NCBI RefSeq assembly: GCF_963966145.1
Contig: NC_091046.1
Span: forward strand, 32,240,001-32,304,000
Source: Tenebrio molitor
Taxonomy: Eukaryota > Arthropoda > Insecta > Coleoptera > Tenebrionidae
Length of the DNA stretch: 64,000 nucleotides
Direction of reading: 5' to 3'
In this document: positions 1 to 11,755 of the stretch, piece by piece
Layout of the letters: each line of letters starts with the position of its first letter
Numbering within the stretch: the stretch's first letter is position 1
Program-made: the position numbers and the translations under genes
The notes under the pieces: generated by a model
Database searches by the model: none
The model's input: the letters and a program-made list of their open reading frames with translations, nothing else
Told to the model about the DNA's origin: nothing

Positions 1-335
1 CCTGCAATGAGTCGTTACGTTAAAAGATATATATCAACTGATTTGGGTTGTCTATATGTATAATAAGGAGCCTGCTGGTAAAAAGCCGGGTTATCTGCAC
101 CCAATAGAAAAGGTTGGTACCCCTTTACACACCTTACACATCGATCATTTAAGGCCATACGATACAACGTGTATTAAGGAATGACCGGTTTGTTATGAGT
201 GACCCAAAGAGGGCCATTTGCAGTCAGAAAAGCTACACGGGCGTTGTTTCTATAGAGAAGTTGAAACCATATGAAGCTATCTAAGGGGACGCTTCTGAAG
301 CTTCGACTTCTTCAACTGATACGGACAACTAATAT
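1..335 (+). pseudogene. Ty3/gypsy integrase C-terminal relic
   Basis: Translation of about 60-190 reads through a segment with GYLHPIEK and HTLHIDHL, the linker between the zinc-binding part and catalytic core of insect gypsy-type integrases. From about 220-335 another frame gives a C-terminal tail with VVSIEKLKPYEA. Between the two the catalytic core is missing, so this is an internally deleted copy entering from the left edge. No open frame covers the whole piece. The sequence to about 560 could be the end of the polyprotein or the LTR, but no second LTR is in view to prove it. Confidence 0.6.
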
Positions 336-559
336 GTATTTCTTCCAGATGTAGCAAAAGTAAAAAGGGAACGGGATGGACCAAACTACTCGAGGACGAG
401 CATCTAGCAGGATGGACGAACTGTCAGCGTTATTATGCGACGATGACCTCATCGCCGGTACTTCCCCGAAAAAGTGCTGATACGACACAGGGCGACGCGG
501 AGGCGGCTGCAGGCGGGAGTGGTTTGGCCAGAACTTGAGAGAGTCGGGAAATGTTGCGT

Positions 560-1616
560 GCATTGACTAGTGCTCTCTAATGTTTATTATACGTACCTAT
601 TATTATAAATTATAAAATAATCAGCCCAGTTTGTATTCAATAAAAGTTCAAAGTGGAAAGAGACGCTTTTACTTGTCAATTTTAAATTTTCATTGTACAG
701 TTAATTTCAAAATTATCAAGTACACTTCAAAAATCAAGAAGTCGATTTATTACAGTTTTTTCCACATGTGAAGATGCCTTTTTGAAATTTGGACGTTATA
801 TTTTTATATAGGTTAGGTAAGTTTGACAACATAAATGTCGCTGATATTTTAGAGCACCATAATACAGGGTGATTCATCTTTTACCGCCGGTGGCAAAATG
901 ACCCTTAAGAATTGAGAAAAATTGATAAAATTTACAGAGTTGATTTGTCGAAAAATTTACTTTCGACCGGTAGGTATAATTTATTAAAAAAAAAAAAAAA
1001 TATTGAGCAGATATTTGTAAAAAACTGTATTGTTTGTTTTATCCTCTCTACACGGTGCTCTTCGCGATGTTATAATATTGGGCTACCCTCCGGATCAACC
1101 ACTCTTCTTCTAATTTGGAAAGAATGACCACTTTCGCGTTAGATTAGGCATTTTGTTTGTCAAAATTGACATTGATCTTTGACAAAAAATGTAAGTGTAT
1201 GTTACACTGTAGAAAATTAGGTGTACTCTATAATTTTAAAATTAACTGTACGTTGTGTTGTGACCTGACTGACCTCAGTGCAGAGTTGCAGGAGTAACTG
1301 TATATTTTAGATTAACGATTTTATTTCAAATAAAACAAAACTTTACACTTCAAAACCAGCTCTTTATTCTTCGGCTGCGTGTTACAGAATGTATAAAAAA
1401 GTCTAAAACTATAACTTTTTATGCAAGAGCTCGATAATTAGATATGACATTTACGACCCAGCTGGGGCTCGATGCTTAGTCCATAAAATGTTCGACAATA
1501 AATTATATAAAAACTAATAATTAACCACAGTAAATAAATTCTAAACATTAACAAAAAGGGTCCTTTTGGCTCGGCTGATGCCGCCATCCGACGATATTGG
1601 TGGAAATGCTCACATA
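560..1616. other. Non-genic AT-rich stretch with one MITE end
   Basis: No convincing gene. At 862-900 there is a TA followed by CAGGGTGATTC and then ACCGCCGGTGG; the same end recurs at 36231-36262, so it is the left terminus of a dispersed TA-flanked element. Its other end was not found here. An A-run lies near 987-1000. Confidence 0.5.
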
Positions 1617-2472
1617 CCGGGTGTAGAATTGGTTTACGAGACATAGGATTTTACATGTAAAAATAAAGAGTTTCAATTATTGGCTCCCCTAATAATTTTA
1701 CGGCAAAATAGTTAAAATAAAAGTTGGAGAGAATTAACATTACTGCCTAATTTCAGTCTTACTTTTTTCTAACATTTTGTGGTACTGAAAGAAAGGCAAG
1801 AAAGAAGTTGACAAAAACAGTCAAAAGTACCGAGTCACTGTAAATAATTGAAAATTATTTTGTTATGTTGGTAACACATTTGAAATCTTTAGTTGGCAAC
1901 ATTGTTGGCATGACACACGTAATTTTTGAAATTGAAACAATGTACAATGTACCACAAAGACGTCGCATTGCTACCCAATTTTCGGAAACACGATTCCAGC
2001 GCGGCGCGAGCAGTTGGCCGAACTAATTTTATAAAGCATGCTTGATGGAGTTGTTTAACTTAATAATTTTGTCTTCATTTAATATTAATTTCAAATGTAA
2101 AATGTCTTTAAAATACAGAACGTTTTATTAATTATAAGAAAAATTAACAATAAATGAATTAAATTAAAAACTAGAACCAAAACTAAAATTAAATATTCTG
2201 AAAATCCCCATTCTCTTTGTAAGTAACATGTCTTTGACGATTTTTTTAAATTGTCTTCTTACGTCCTGCAGTTTTTTTTATAAATGATCAAATTGATTGA
2301 TGCATCCAACAATTTTGTTTTAATATCCAGAAAATGGCTTTTACATATAAACCATGAAAATTAATTTTTCGTTCTAAGGCGATACGTAATTTCTTTCCAA
2401 TACTTCTTTTATTCAAAAATACACTTAGATCCTAAATTTTGGCAACACAACACACAACTCTTCTGTTATTCA

Positions 2473-4050
2473 TAGTGGATCGATAAAAACGGTACCAATT
2501 TTGTACGCTCATATTTTCCTGAGATATTATCTGTTTTTAATGAGTAATATACCAGTGAAAAGCTCAATATTTATAGAAAAGATTGTTGTTGTCCGGAACT
2601 CAAAAATTGTGCGTCACAACATGAAGACATGCAAAAATTCTCTCAATTATAAGTTTTACAGATATGGTTCAATATGCTCTCCATTTTTATTAGCTACCAT
2701 TTGCAATCGTCTTCACTAGTGATAGACGGAGCAACATCAACATCGCACCGAGCGGCAGAAACAATCATATAGGTACCTTGAGCTGAAGGCTCCTGAACGA
2801 ATAACGGAATGCTGGAATCAGCTACCTCAAAGACAAATATGTAGCTTCTGCAATTGGGGACGGACAAAGACGATTACAAATGATAGCTAATAAAAATGGA
2901 GGGCATATTGAACCAGGGGCGCACTCAGAAATTACGTTTTGGGGGGGCTTCATGTAAAAATACCTAAGATGGATACATTTATTGTAAAAACTTAGAGATG
3001 CAAAATATGGAAAAAGATACAGGCGTCTTAAAAAAACGGTCCACGCTATAACTTTGCTATGGATGACCCAAATGAAAAAAAATGAATGAAAGGAAATGGC
3101 TGTAAAAATACTACAAACTGGAGTGAGCATATGATTTTTATACCATTTACCCATTTATGGACAATGGGCAACTTTTATTTTTCAAATGGTAACCTTTAAT
3201 TTTTTTTTTGTTCGACACTCAGAATTTATGAATTTTCTCCTGTGTGAACGGATTTTGTCAAAACGAAACGTCAAGCTAACTTTAGAGATTTTAATCGTTT
3301 TGGAGCCTTTAAGGGGCTCGTCGAACAAAAAAGCGTTGTATTCAACTCGTTCGAGTGTAAATTGGGCTTTTTTTGGCATGAGTGGGCCAGTTTAAAACGC
3401 AAGTGAAATAAACTACATACTATTATTGGTTGTTAGATTTTTTTTTCTGATTGTAATGGCATGAACAAACTATACCCTTTGATGACAAAATCTCCGAGAA
3501 AAAAAAGGAACATTAGATTTATCCTTATTTCATAAACTAAAATTTGTTGGTAGTGTGCTGGACTTCACTTAAATGTCATTTTCACGCACGTTTCTTGAAT
3601 AATGGAGATCGGTTAACTTGATTTTTTTATTAATGACAATAAAAATTATTCTTGTGCAACATATGTATTTTCCTTTTTTTCTCGGACATTTTGTTAAATT
3701 TTAAAATATTTTGTTATGAAATATGTACCTATATTTAAACGGTGTTAAGTTTGTTCAGTTTTGGGGGGGGCTTTAGCCCCTAAAGCCCCCCCCCCCGTGG
3801 GTGCGCCCCTGTATTGAACCATATCTGGAAACTCATAATTGAGATAGGTAATCTTCAAAACCAGAATTTTTGCATGTCTTCATGTTATGACGCACAACTT
3901 TTGAGTTAGGACTATCTCTGCACAGCAAGAGGCCTTCATCTTTTCTATAAATATTGGGTTTTTCACTGGTATATTAATCATTTAAAAAACTTAATAACTC
4001 AGGAAGATATCAACGAACAAAATTTGTACCGTTTTTTTCGGCCCACTGTG
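2473..4050 (+). mobile_element. Tc1-like transposon relic
   Basis: Inverted termini are seen around 2475-2690 and 3820-4048; the right end reads CAGTGGGCCGAAAA inward on the minus strand, the style of Tc1 ends. Near 2770-2915 the plus strand carries the decayed C-terminus of a Tc1 transposase: a WNQLPQ motif and, after a frameshift, RRLQMIANKNGGHI, comparable to the usual final block of Tc1 proteins. The catalytic region is gone. A non-autonomous hAT element is inserted at 2914-3811. Confidence 0.55.
2914..3811. mobile_element. Non-autonomous hAT-like element, 898 bp, with 8-bp target duplication
   Basis: The element starts CAGGGGCGCAC and ends GTGCGCCCCTG. It is flanked on both sides by the exact 8-bp duplication TATTGAAC (2906-2913 and 3812-3819). 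CAGGG-type ends and an 8-bp duplication are hAT hallmarks. G- and C-runs lie just inside the ends. No transposase frame; the interior from about 3018 to 3710 is related to the element at 16090-17185. Confidence 0.85.
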
Positions 4051-4721
4051 TATTTTAGTTTCAATTTTAACTTGTCATGCTCCTTAAAAGAATAGGTACC
4101 GGGGGCACACACTATTGTTTGGTTTCTTTTTGTCTTGAATTGAAACTGAAAGTATAACTTTATTAAGAAGTCAGTTTCACCACTTAAGTTTTTACCTTTC
4201 TAAATTACGTAGCAGATTCACAAATTGCCCAAAAAGTAGAAAATGTTATTTTTTTCCTTTCTTTATTGTTTTCTTATTGACAATTTCTCAATACTGAAAA
4301 CGTTGGCTATTGTAATTACTTTCATTTAATAAATGGCACTAATTCCTACCTTTTTATCTTTAATAAGTAGATACATTTTTATTTTTTTCAGAAAAGTGTC
4401 ACATTGACAAATATTTTTTGACTGTTTTAAATACAACAGTAATAATAGAAATTTTACGAATAAATACGACGGAGTGTTTTGGACAAACGCGTGCGGAGCA
4501 GCACCGTCGAAGCTATTCCAACATTATTATATGGGATTGAAGTGTCTTACTATAGTTTAATTGTCTGTGCAATGTACTTCGTGACTTAACCTAACCTAAA
4601 TAGAAATGACTGACAGATGATGCACGAGAAGACTTGCACTACCAACTGCATCAGTGTTGCCAATCCACTATTTTCCTTCAATCATTTATAGCCACTCGGT
4701 ACTACTAAGCATGAAATTGTA

Positions 4722-4984
4722 CCGAGTGACTATAAATGATTGAAAATTATTTTGTTATGTTGGTAACACATTTGAAATCTTTAGTTGGCAACATCGTTGG
4801 CATGACATACGTAATTTTTAAAATTGAAACAAACGTCAAAAAAATCTAAATCGACAATGTACTTCGTGACTTAACCTAACCTAAATAGAAATGACTGACG
4901 GATGATGCACGAGAAGACTTGCACTACCAACTGCATCAGTGTTGCCAATCCACTATTTTCTTTCAATCATTTATAGTCACTCGG
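4722..4984. mobile_element. MITE, 263 bp, complete (CCGAGTGACTATAAATG ends)
   Basis: Ends are CCGAGTGACTATAAATG and its reverse complement, with TA on both sides (4720-4721, 4985-4986). It lies 20 bp from the 3' half of another copy. Subterminal sequence is shared across about 110 bp with 1830-1940 and about 130 bp with 4567-4699. No coding capacity. Confidence 0.8.
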
Positions 4985-5486
4985 TATTTCTTTCTTTAAA
5001 TGTTATTATGGAGGATCTTTTTTAAGCAACTTCCAAGCAACATTTGCTTCAGGTTTCCCAGACCGATCAATTTCTGCCACAGAAACAATTGGAAGAATTG
5101 TAGAGAAGTTTGAGCATTTAATGGAAGACACCTTTTCATTCATCCTGTACAGGAGTACGACTTCATTTGAAAGGCAAATCAAAAGACAATTAAATAATAG
5201 AGAAGCCATCCGACAAATACATAGTATTTTAAAAGTCAAATTTCATGGCTAGTGCTACTTTTTAATATTTTTGTGTTAACTCCTTTCTTGCTTTTCTTTC
5301 AGTACCACAAGATGTTAGAAAAAAACAAAGAGTGGAATTAGACAATATTTTTTAATTCTCTCTAACTTTCATTTTAACTATTTTGGCATAAAATTATTAG
5401 GGGGGCCAATAATTGAAACTCTTTATTTTTACATGGAAAATCCTATGTCTCGTAAACCAATTCTACACCCGGTATATATGTATATA

Positions 5487-5656
5487 CAGATATTTCACGA
5501 GTGATAATGAGCCTGACGTAATTTAAAATGCAACCCACACTATATTTCCGAAAAAATCTGGCTACTGAAATTAAAATGTCCGGCTTTTTTTTGAAAATGT
5601 ATTGTGGGTTGAATTTATTATTCCGTCAGGCTCATTATCACTCGTGAAATACCCTG
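5487..5656. mobile_element. Palindromic MITE, TTTCACGAGTGATAATGAGC family, copy 1
   Basis: 170 bp, flanked by TA. Inverted arms contain GTGATAATGAGCC and the internal block TGCAACCCACA. Other copies are at 17584-17760, 53023-53440 and 54278-54448. Confidence 0.8.
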
Positions 5657-5659
5657 TAT

Positions 5660-6356
5660 AGTTTTATATAATATAAACGATAAAGACACGACAAATATTG
5701 TAAGTTGACAGATGAATGTAGGATTTAATACGTAATTCTCAATTATATGGCTTCAACAATTCATCTATTGGAAAAATTTGTGTAGCAAAATGTGAAGAGG
5801 AAAATGGACAAATTATCATAATACAGGGTATTGGTATTGCTAATATTGCTATGAAAACTTGTGTTGTGAGTTGTGTTCAATATCATCGTCAAGAAAATAA
5901 AACTTAAACATCCAAACCTAACCTCACAAATTTTGCCAGAGTGTAATGTGTTCCCATTTCTAATTTGGTTTTACTACCAGCCCTGTTGTCAGGGAGTTAA
6001 ATACCCTGACAATAGGCAACTACCGCCATAAATCCTAGGACTGTAAAAGAAGGTCTGTTGTCTGACCAGGTTACATAATATCTTCACTATTGCCAAAACC
6101 ACAACCCCAGCCCCTAATAATTACAATTGCACTGTCATAAAACCAAATTATAAATGGGAAAACTATACCTCTAAAAGCGGACGTATTTAAGGTAACTAGA
6201 TCAACACACTACGTATAGAGGTACCGCCATCAGTGATTTTTTATGTCTGTCCTTGTCGCACAATCTACTCAAACTGGGGATAAAAAAAAACACAATCTAA
6301 AAATGATTTGACGTAATTTGACAAAAACTAGTGTCATTATTCTGCTGCATATTTAA
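5660..6356. repeat. Non-genic; contains a segment shared in inverse with 11088-11135
   Basis: No gene seen. The segment 6184-6232 contains ACACACTACGTATAGAGGTA and matches, in reverse complement, 11088-11135 just outside the MITE at 10891-11092. Near 5820 is another TACAGGGTATT terminus without a recognised partner. Confidence 0.5.
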
Positions 6357-6778
6357 TACTATCCATTTACTAAACTCCCGCACTGTCAAAGTGTTTGCAA
6401 GTTGCCGCACTGCCGTTCTGAGAATAGTAATTTTTACTTCAACGTTGACGCAAAAATTTTAAATTTCAAATTTGAAGTTAAGTTTAATAAATTCGCTTTC
6501 TTTCATTCAAAGTATTATTTACACGAAATGGCTGGACTAGAAGAAGATATGAAACCTAAAAGAATACTGTTAAAGGCCAGAGAGAAGCACGGTATTGTTA
6601 ATTATTGTTTGCAAAGAAGAGAATTAACTCCATTAACATAACCAAACTTTTGTCGTTAACGTTTTTATAACTAGATTTTGTGTACAGACAACTGAAAATG
6701 TATGTCACCATAGGTACACTCCAAAAAAAAGTCAAAAATTTGACATTGACAGTGCGGGAGTTTAATAAACGGATAGTA
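6357..6778. mobile_element. MITE with CTATCC / AAACTCCCGCACTGTCA ends
   Basis: The left end at 6357-6391 is the reverse complement of the right end at 6740-6778; both contain AAACTCCCGCACTGTCA apart from small differences. The element is about 420 bp. The 79-codon plus-strand frame at 6402-6641 inside has no recognisable domain and I do not call it a gene. Confidence 0.65.
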
Positions 6779-6914
6779 ATCCTCGTTCATGATTCATCTA
6801 ACTTATTATTTCGTTACAGTTTTCGTTTGTGTTTAAGTATTGTCATTTATTTCTGTATTCTCGTTACATCTTTTAACTTGGTTCAGTTACTTGCGTTAAT
6901 TTTAATACTTTAAC

Positions 6915-7655
6915 ATGGTCAGTAACAAGTGTTGTGTTAGCGGCTGTTCAAATTCTAGAAAAAATGGATTTAAATTGTTTTATGTTCCAAACGGTAAGAC
7001 ACCCGTTACATATATGTACTTATATACAGTAACAAGCTACGAGTATAAACCATTCACGATTATTTCAAATTTCTATGAAAATCTGACATTTTAGTTGGCA
7101 TTATTGTGATTTGTCTTAATAAATCTATTTTAGGTTATAATTCAACCGAACACTGCTCCCAAGTTGTTACATTTTTTAAATAATTGAACGCATTAGGAAC
7201 AATAATCGTAAAATTGTAATTGAAATGAAACATACATATTTGTAGGGCAGTTCTGGGTAAATTCTTATTAACTAAATTAATGACGGAATTGACAACAATG
7301 CGAATATTTAAAAACGAAACGTCATATGACAGGACCTGACGCCAATCTAACAAAAAAATATCGCGGCCTCCTGCGTGTTTAAAATAATCGTGAACGGCAT
7401 ATATTATATTTAATATTAGGAGTCAAAAACAGAGTACGGAGGGAACAGTGGCTAAAAAATTGAGACTGACTACAAATCTGCTGTGTAAGTATCCTCTTAA
7501 TAAAGTAAAGATTTAGTTTTTCTTATGTTAGGTGATATAGGTAAGTGGCTACAGTATACTTAATATTATTTTCATTTGCAGAAACGTTTTAGTAAAGATG
7601 ATTTCTTTTGAGCTGAAGATTTGCAGCGATTGAAACCTGTTACTGTAACCTATGA
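6915..7655 (+). pseudogene. THAP zinc-finger domain relic in three exons
   Basis: Exon 1 (6915-6993) opens with an ATG and encodes MVSNKCCVSGC, then FKLFYVPN: the first half of a THAP domain with its C-x4-C pair. It ends at a GTAAG donor. Exon 2 (7420-7484), after TTATTAG, encodes RREQWLKN, the usual central THAP helix, but then meets TGA and shifts frame. Exon 3 (7582-7655), after TTTGCAG, encodes FSKDDFF, a stop, then AEDLQRLKP, the normal end of the domain. The second zinc pair is damaged and the conserved AVPT is not preserved. THAP domains bind DNA and occur in host regulators and P-element transposases; nothing downstream decides which this was. A MITE-like insert lies in intron 1. Confidence 0.7.
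7046..7400. mobile_element. Small inverted-repeat element in intron 1 of the THAP relic
   Basis: CATTCACGATTATTTCAAA at about 7051-7069 is matched in reverse near 7377-7398. About 350 bp, non-coding. Confidence 0.5.
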
Positions 7656-7717
7656 ACATAGGTATATTTATTATAGGTATTTTTGTGTCTGATAGTTTAA
7701 ACAGCTACCTATACCTA

Positions 7718-10094
7718 AAGTCCATTCACGTTGGATTTTCCCTGCCAAATTGTTGTCATGTTGCAAACCTGCGCCTCATTTCCTAGTAATTTTCACATTA
7801 TCATGTTAGAGCGATTTGACATCTTTAAATTTGAATGTTAGTTTGACGAGTGAAACAAACTCACAGATTTTTTTCATTAAATTCTGTTCCTATCCTATTC
7901 CTGGTTAATTTGAATATGGCGGAAAGAAAAAAGAAGGTTTTATTATCAGCTGATTTGAAAATTGCGTTAATTAAATAAATGTAGCCAAGTACTGAAAAAT
8001 GCCTATCCCGATTCCCAACCGCACTCCTTGAACAAAAATTTAGCCCACATTTTTTCGGTATAATTATGCAGGATGTACATACTTACCTTGCCTAATTAAC
8101 ATTTTACCCTCCACAGGTTTCAACTAAAACGGCAAAATCAATTTTACGAGCACATGAAAGCGGTCAAGAAATTAAATCTTCTAAGAATAAACCTAGACAA
8201 AAATGTCAATTTTTCTCTAATGTTTGGCTTAAGGAAGAATTGGCATTAAAAATTCACAGTTATCATAAAGAAAACAAATTTTTTACCCTAGACAACTTAT
8301 TACATTTTGCTAAAGAAGAAGTAGAATATACCGCAGGCCGAACCACATTATACAAAATACTAAAATCCATGGGATATAGATACAAAAAAGTAAATGGTCG
8401 AAAAATTTTTGTGGAAAGCAAACAACTTCTTTCAAAGAAGATTTGTTTCTTAAAAAAGTATTTACAATATTCAAAGGAAGAAAATATTAATTTTATATAG
8501 GTATCTAGACGAAACGTGGATTTATGAGAATGGGAGTCAGGTTCGTTTGTAGGTTCGCGATGGCGATTTAAGAGCAAATCCCTCCAAAATTCCCACAGAA
8601 GGAAAAAGGTTTACTGTTTTGCACGCAGGCCACAAAAATGGCTTTTTAAAAGGTTGTGATTATTTTTTGCATAGCAAAATAGAACACCGTGATTATCACC
8701 GAACAATGAACGGAGATTTATTTAAAAATTGGGTTGAAAATCAATTAATTCCAGCACTAAGAGAACTGAGTGGTAAAACTGTAATAATTATGGATAACGC
8801 TCCATACCGTTCTGTAGTTCTTAACAAATTGCCAACTTCGAATGTATCCAAATCAAAATTGCAAGAGTGGGCCTCTTCTCAAAATATAACTTTTGACCAG
8901 TCATTAAATAAAAAAAATCTTTGGAATGTTATTAAACCTTATTTAGATCAAGCAAGACATAACCGGAAATATGAAATAGATGAGATCCTTTTCAAACAAG
9001 GATATGAAGTTTTACGCCTACCCCCATATCATTGTCAATACAACCCAATAGAAATGGTATGGGGGTATTGCAAATCATATTATAATAAACACATTCGTTC
9101 CCAACCTCGTTCAAAAGATAAAGTTACAAACTTATGGAAAACGGCCTTGTCAAATTATACACCGCAAATGTGGGCAAATAGTGTCGCCCATTGTGAAAAA
9201 TTAATTAAAGATGATTGGCAAAAGTTGATGGGCAATTTCCCAATAGATGATATTCCACCAATAATAATATCTTTAGCTGAATCAGATGAGGAATCTTCAG
9301 AGTTTAGTTCTGATGCTGAATCCAATTATGATTTGCCATTAGAAAAACGACGGAAATTAAATAATTCTCTTGATTTTTCAAGTTACTTACAAACCACAAA
9401 TTATAACGACTCTAATATAAATGGCAGTACAGATACTGACAGTGATGTGGAAACTATCACAATAGAAGTTATTTAGAAGATGGAATTTATTTATTTATAA
9501 TTTATGAAACATGTTTTCATTATCTTCTTGCTCTCATATCATACCTATCTACATATCTATCATTTAGTTTTAAAATACATTTCTTTCAAAATCTAAAAAG
9601 AGAATTATTTTCTTTGTTGCACATATTTTTAATATCAATTAATAAATCTGCCATAAAAATTTCAGACTGCCTAAAGTATATTTTTTGCGTACTCTAAAAA
9701 AATGACTTTGGGGCAGTCGGGCTGTACTTTAAAACGGTCCAAATAATCTGGCATTTTTATTTCTGTAATCTATAAATGTTAAGCTAAAAAATTAATATAA
9801 TTTCAAGTTGCCTAAAGTATGTTTTTTGGGATTAATTTCTCGCAAATGTCATGTGCTGCGCAGTAGTAAAATAACCGCAAACGCCCTTTGCGACTCTCGA
9901 TTCCTGATTCACTAATATAACTGTTTCTTTGCTGACAGCGAACAACATAACCTCTACAGTCTGCGAATGACTTGGTTACTTTATCAGCCCGTATTGGTGA
10001 CATACACAGCTAAAGCATTTTTGAAGTAAAAATCACACCGCCACAATATTAAATGATTTGACCTTGACGAGGAAAATCCAACGTGAATGGACTT
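7718..10094 (+). mobile_element. Tc1/mariner-superfamily transposon with matching inverted ends
   Basis: The ends read AAGTCCATTCACGTTGGATT at 7718 and its reverse complement ending at 10094, with TA at 7716-7717 and 10095-10096. The 2377-bp body carries a defective DDE transposase (7915-9476). A subterminal block containing CAAGGTCAAAT near the right end is shared with the MITE at 11237-11467, so this is a plausible source of the enzyme that moved the smaller relatives. A short direct repeat containing TGCCTAAAGTAT occurs at about 9670 and 9810. Confidence 0.8.
7915..9476 (+). pseudogene. DDE transposase of the 7718-10094 element, disabled
   Basis: An ATG at 7915 begins MAERKKKVLLSADLKIALIK and then stops; a TTTCCCTCCACAG-like acceptor at about 8116 restarts coding at 8117. 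The 8117-8500 part has an HTH segment (RTTLYKILKSMGYRYKK). A +1 break near 8497 moves the frame to LDETWIYENG, the first catalytic Asp; a TAG follows at about 8550. The open frame then runs to 9476 with IIMDNAPYRS (second Asp) and YNPIEMVWGYC (Glu). By my count 85 residues separate Asp and Glu, far more than the 34-41 of most Tc1/mariner proteins but similar to the expanded-spacing DDE_3 groups. The tail (about 9280-9476) is acidic and serine-rich. Defects: early stop, one frameshift, one internal stop. Confidence 0.75.
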
Positions 10095-10188
10095 TATAAC
10101 TTTTTTTTATTATAATAGTTGCATTATTAATATATTTTATTAACAATAATTATGTAGGTACTGTTTCAATACCTAAACTGTTTTCCTA

Positions 10189-10419
10189 CGGGGTGATCAA
10201 GAAGGACTGTTTAAGTTGGTAACACTGAATTGTATTTTAAATCGTATAACAGGAGTAACTTTCGGTTGTTGATGGCTTGTCGTTGTTAATGCTATACCTA
10301 CATCAGATATTTGTCAAATAAACCAACAAAACATATCCGGTTGCAGTGTTATAAATAACCGAATTAGAAAATTTTCTTAATTGTACTGCCAACTTAAACA
10401 GTCCTTCTTGATCACCCGG
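10189..10419. mobile_element. 231-bp MITE, GGTGATCAAGAAGGACTG family, copy 1
   Basis: Flanked by TA. Arms GGTGATCAAGAAGGACTG (left) and the reverse complement (right). A second copy of exactly the same length by my coordinates is at 61363-61593. Confidence 0.85.
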
Positions 10420-10890
10420 TAGATTTTAGTTGCTGTAGATCACCTTGCAACTGAATTTGTTCCCCAACTAAACCCTAATCCCGAAACTCCCTTTAACCAA
10501 AACTACCCTTTTACTAATCTTCTGAGAAATATTAATTGTGGTCAAAATGTGACAGTAAAAGTATGGGAATGAGAAAAGCAGTTCAAAATATATTTTGATA
10601 TTGTATTTTTAAACGATTAAAAATTTGGTAACTTGTTTGGGTTTTATTCGAGGTTTTATTAGTGGTTTTGTAAATTTTAATTAAAAAAATATCGGCAACC
10701 AGTAAAACATTTCAGTTAAAAAATTTTGATTAATAATGGGCGACATAACCTAACAAATTTTTGACATTGTAGTAATGCCATTATTTCATTAAAAAAATCC
10801 CCAAAACTATTGTCTTCCTTATTTCACTTGTGAAATTTGCATTTGATATCTTTATCTTACAATCCACTCTCGCGAGGAATGGAATGGCGG
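10420..10890. other. Intergenic, no gene recognised
   Basis: AT-rich, no long frame and no repeat partner that I could find. Confidence 0.4.
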
Positions 10891-11092
10891 TATACTCCGT
10901 ACGGTGATAGATTGCACGTTTTTAAATTCTAGTTCCAAAACATAAAGCAGTGAAAAATACTAAATTCTCCATCTCAATTGTTTCACGTTATGTAGAAGAC
11001 CGTTGTATCCCTGCAGATTAATTCCCGCCAAACCAGTTTCTGTGTCTGTCTTCTGTCCAAAAACGTGCAATCTATCAGAGTACGGAGTATAC
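10891..11092. mobile_element. MITE with TATACTCCGTAC ends
   Basis: The left arm (10891-10925) contains TGATAGATTGCACGTTTTT and is matched in reverse at 11060-11092. Sequence continuing to 11135 matches 6184-6232 in inverse, suggesting a larger parental unit. Confidence 0.65.
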
Positions 11093-11236
11093 CTCTATAC
11101 GTAGTGTGTTGATCTAGTACCTTAGACGTATTTGCAGTTTCTATTGAAAAATACAGATTTTTGATGTTTATTTAAAAACAGCATTGGATTTAAATAATAT
11201 TAATTATTTATGCTTTGCTCCTTATTCTTCCATGTA

Positions 11237-11467
11237 TAGTCCATTCATTTTGTATTGAACTTTTCAAGGTCAAATAATTTAAATTTTGGCTCTGTAATTA
11301 TGTTTTGTAAATAGTGACATGCATCTAACCAACGTAATGTGATTTAGCAATGCTCAATTCAACATTTACGGTGTTTACCTGCATGTCATTATTTACAAAA
11401 CATAATTACAAAGCCAAAAAATAAAATTATTTGACCTTGAAAAGTTCAATACAAAATGAATGGACTT
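11237..11467. mobile_element. MITE related to the 7718-10094 transposon
   Basis: 231 bp flanked by TA. Both arms contain AGTCCATTCATTTTGTATT and CAAGGTCAAATAATTT; the first 11 bases and the CAAGGTCAAAT block match the ends of 7718-10094. Non-coding. Confidence 0.75.
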
Positions 11468-11755
11468 TATATACTATCATCCATAATGATATATTTTATA
11501 TATGTAGAATAGATACATATTACTTAAAATCAGTAACGAGTATCATATAAGTTTTCACTTCTGTCGTGCGGTCTTAAGCACACACTCTTTTTTTATTATG
11601 TCAGACTCTAAAATGCCTAGCTAAAATGATTGACAACATAGACAAATTAACCCCTATCCCGTAAGGGTTAATGTGTCTATGACTGACAATGATGCCACCA
11701 TAGATTAGAAATTATTTGAAATTATGTTTTAAACTGTATTTTGTGTTGCATAACA

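Larger units (their letters stand above)
1830..4699. mobile_element. Split MITE copy (CCGAGTGACTATAAATG family) interrupted by 2.6 kb
   Basis: The first half lies at 1830 to about 1945 and the second at about 4567-4699. Together they correspond to the complete copy just to the right at 4722-4984. A small repeat, ATGTAC, lies at both break points. The two halves are separated by a Tc1-like relic and unassigned sequence. Confidence 0.6.
1617..5472. mobile_element. Large foldback element with ~200-bp terminal inverted repeats and TA target
   Basis: The left arm (1617 to about 1825) begins CCGGGTGTAGAATTGG and is the reverse complement, with scattered differences, of the right arm (about 5265-5472). 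Both are flanked by TA (1615-1616 and 5473-5474). A 506-bp relative with the same kind of ends lies at 38429-38934, so this is an expanded copy of a normally short MITE. The 3.4 kb between the arms is filled by other elements (1830-4701, 4722-4984 and those nested within). The ORF on the minus strand at 5006-5239 looks like chance coding. Confidence 0.7.
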
